6,143 nt of DNA from Gemmatimonadales bacterium (GTDB taxonomy: Bacteria > Gemmatimonadota > Gemmatimonadetes > Gemmatimonadales > GWC2-71-9): the NCBI GenBank assembly GCA_030597435.1, contig JAUVRV010000178.1, positions 1 to 6,143 on the forward strand. The letters run 5' to 3'. Under the pieces are notes generated by a model that ran no database searches, was not told the DNA's origin, and worked only from the letters and a program-made list of their open reading frames with translations. The translations under genes and the position numbers were made by a program. Shown one piece after another: positions 5,332 through 6,143 of this stretch. The first letter of the stretch is position 1; each line of letters starts with the position of its first letter.

Positions 5332-6143
5332 GGCGGGCTCTTCTCGCCGTATCCGCCCTCGTAACGGTCGCCGGCTCGGTCTCCGCGCAGCGGATCCTTC
5401 CCGATCTGCCTACCCTGGGGTCGAGCTGGACCGACATCGGATACCCCAAGGCCTACTGGACTCCAACGAACGGCCTATCGTTCGGCATCTACTACTCCCA
5501 GGTCCGTCCACCCGGCTATGACGACTGGGATGCGCCGCCGCCATACCGCGCCAACATCTCCCTGGACGCAGAGATCTCCACTTCAGGCACATATCATGTT
5601 GGGCTGGATTTCAAGTTCCCCAACTTCTTTCCGGGCTGGCGCTTCGATCTGAGATTGTGGACGCTCCGTAACGCACGCCAGAACTACTTCGGTATCGGCA
5701 ACAGCACCATATTCGAGAGCGACAACGTCACCGACGATCAGCCCTATTACTACAAGATGGATCGTCGCCGCCTGTTCATTCGCGGAACGGCTCAGCGACG
5801 ACTCATCGGCGGCTTGCGTGCTCTGGCCGGCTTCCACTTCGAGCGCTGGCAGCTAGACACGCTCAGCGGTACGACACTCCTGGGCGAACAGGTCCAAGCT
5901 GGTCTTGCCCCACTGGTGGGAACACCAATATGGCAGGGAGCCCTGCGTTTGGGTTTGGTCTTCGACACAAGAGACGATGAGGTTACTCCCCACCGTGGCC
6001 TGCTCATCGAAGCCCTGTTCGATATATCCGACTCGAGCGTGGTGGGCGACCTCAGCTTCAACCGGTTCACGGGCGCGACTGCGGCCTACCACTCGTTCAA
6101 CGAGAAGCTGGTTCTCGGGGCTCGCATCGTTGGGCAGACGATA
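5328..6143 (+). CDS. Omp85/BamA-TamA family outer-membrane beta-barrel (surface antigen D15), 3' partial
   Basis: An open frame of 272 codons runs from a GTG at 5328 to the right edge without a stop. The first 20 residues form a signal peptide: an RR start, a hydrophobic core LLAVSALVTVAG, and a probable cleavage site SVSA/Q. The remainder looks like alternating amphipathic beta strands. The family is recognised from LGLVFDTRDDEVTPHRG (207-223), the D15 surface-antigen signature, plus NYFGIGN (119-125), common in the barrels of D15 proteins. There is no room for POTRA repeats between the signal peptide and the first strands, so this is a barrel-only member rather than BamA itself. The gene shares GTGA with the end of the asparaginase gene, implying translational coupling and one mRNA. 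Its role is unknown; an outer-membrane channel or a two-partner-like export function are only possibilities. About a third of the barrel probably lies beyond the window. Confidence 0.87.
   Translation, partial: MRRALLAVSALVTVAGSVSAQRILPDLPTLGSSWTDIGYPKAYWTPTNGLSFGIYYSQVRPPGYDDWDAPPPYRANISLDAEISTSGTYHVGLDFKFPNFFPGWRFDLRLWTLRNARQNYFGIGNSTIFESDNVTDDQPYYYKMDRRRLFIRGTAQRRLIGGLRALAGFHFERWQLDTLSGTTLLGEQVQAGLAPLVGTPIWQGALRLGLVFDTRDDEVTPHRGLLIEALFDISDSSVVGDLSFNRFTGATAAYHSFNEKLVLGARIVGQTI

Overview
The window is ordinary, dense bacterial chromosome: GC-rich, with five protein genes in two converging or diverging blocks and almost no non-coding space. It points to a Gram-negative (diderm) bacterium, because it carries an Omp85/D15-type outer-membrane barrel with a signal peptide, a Tat-exported periplasmic enzyme and a transmembrane chemoreceptor. 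The gene families resemble those I associate with Gemmatimonadota or Acidobacteriota-like lineages, but this assignment is an impression and not a demonstration. No mobile element, CRISPR array, tRNA or rRNA is visible.

Layout. Bases 1-1320 (+) hold the C-terminal part of a methyl-accepting chemotaxis protein whose sensor domain lies before the window. It converges, with only 15 bases between stop codons, on a minus-strand operon (4148 down to 1336) of three tightly packed genes. These are a family 2 glycosyltransferase of the polyprenyl-phosphate type, a class V aminotransferase (TTG start) and a short SerA-type phosphoglycerate dehydrogenase (GTG start overlapping the previous stop). The last two look like the first two steps of serine synthesis from 3-phosphoglycerate.

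A 136-base divergent intergenic region (4149-4284) separates this operon from a plus-strand pair. The first gene of the pair is a Tat-secreted glycosylasparaginase-like Ntn hydrolase (4285-5331). The second is an Omp85/D15-family outer-membrane protein that starts inside the first gene's stop codon (5328) and runs off the right edge. The divergent region holds a consensus-like TTGACA promoter box, a short back-to-back dyad, and a direct repeat that duplicates the start region of the asparaginase gene.

There is no gene-free stretch longer than 136 bases. I do not see evidence of a wholly new system. The points most worth following are the atypical active-site surroundings of the glycosylasparaginase homologue, its coupling to an outer-membrane barrel, and the duplicated translation-start region.
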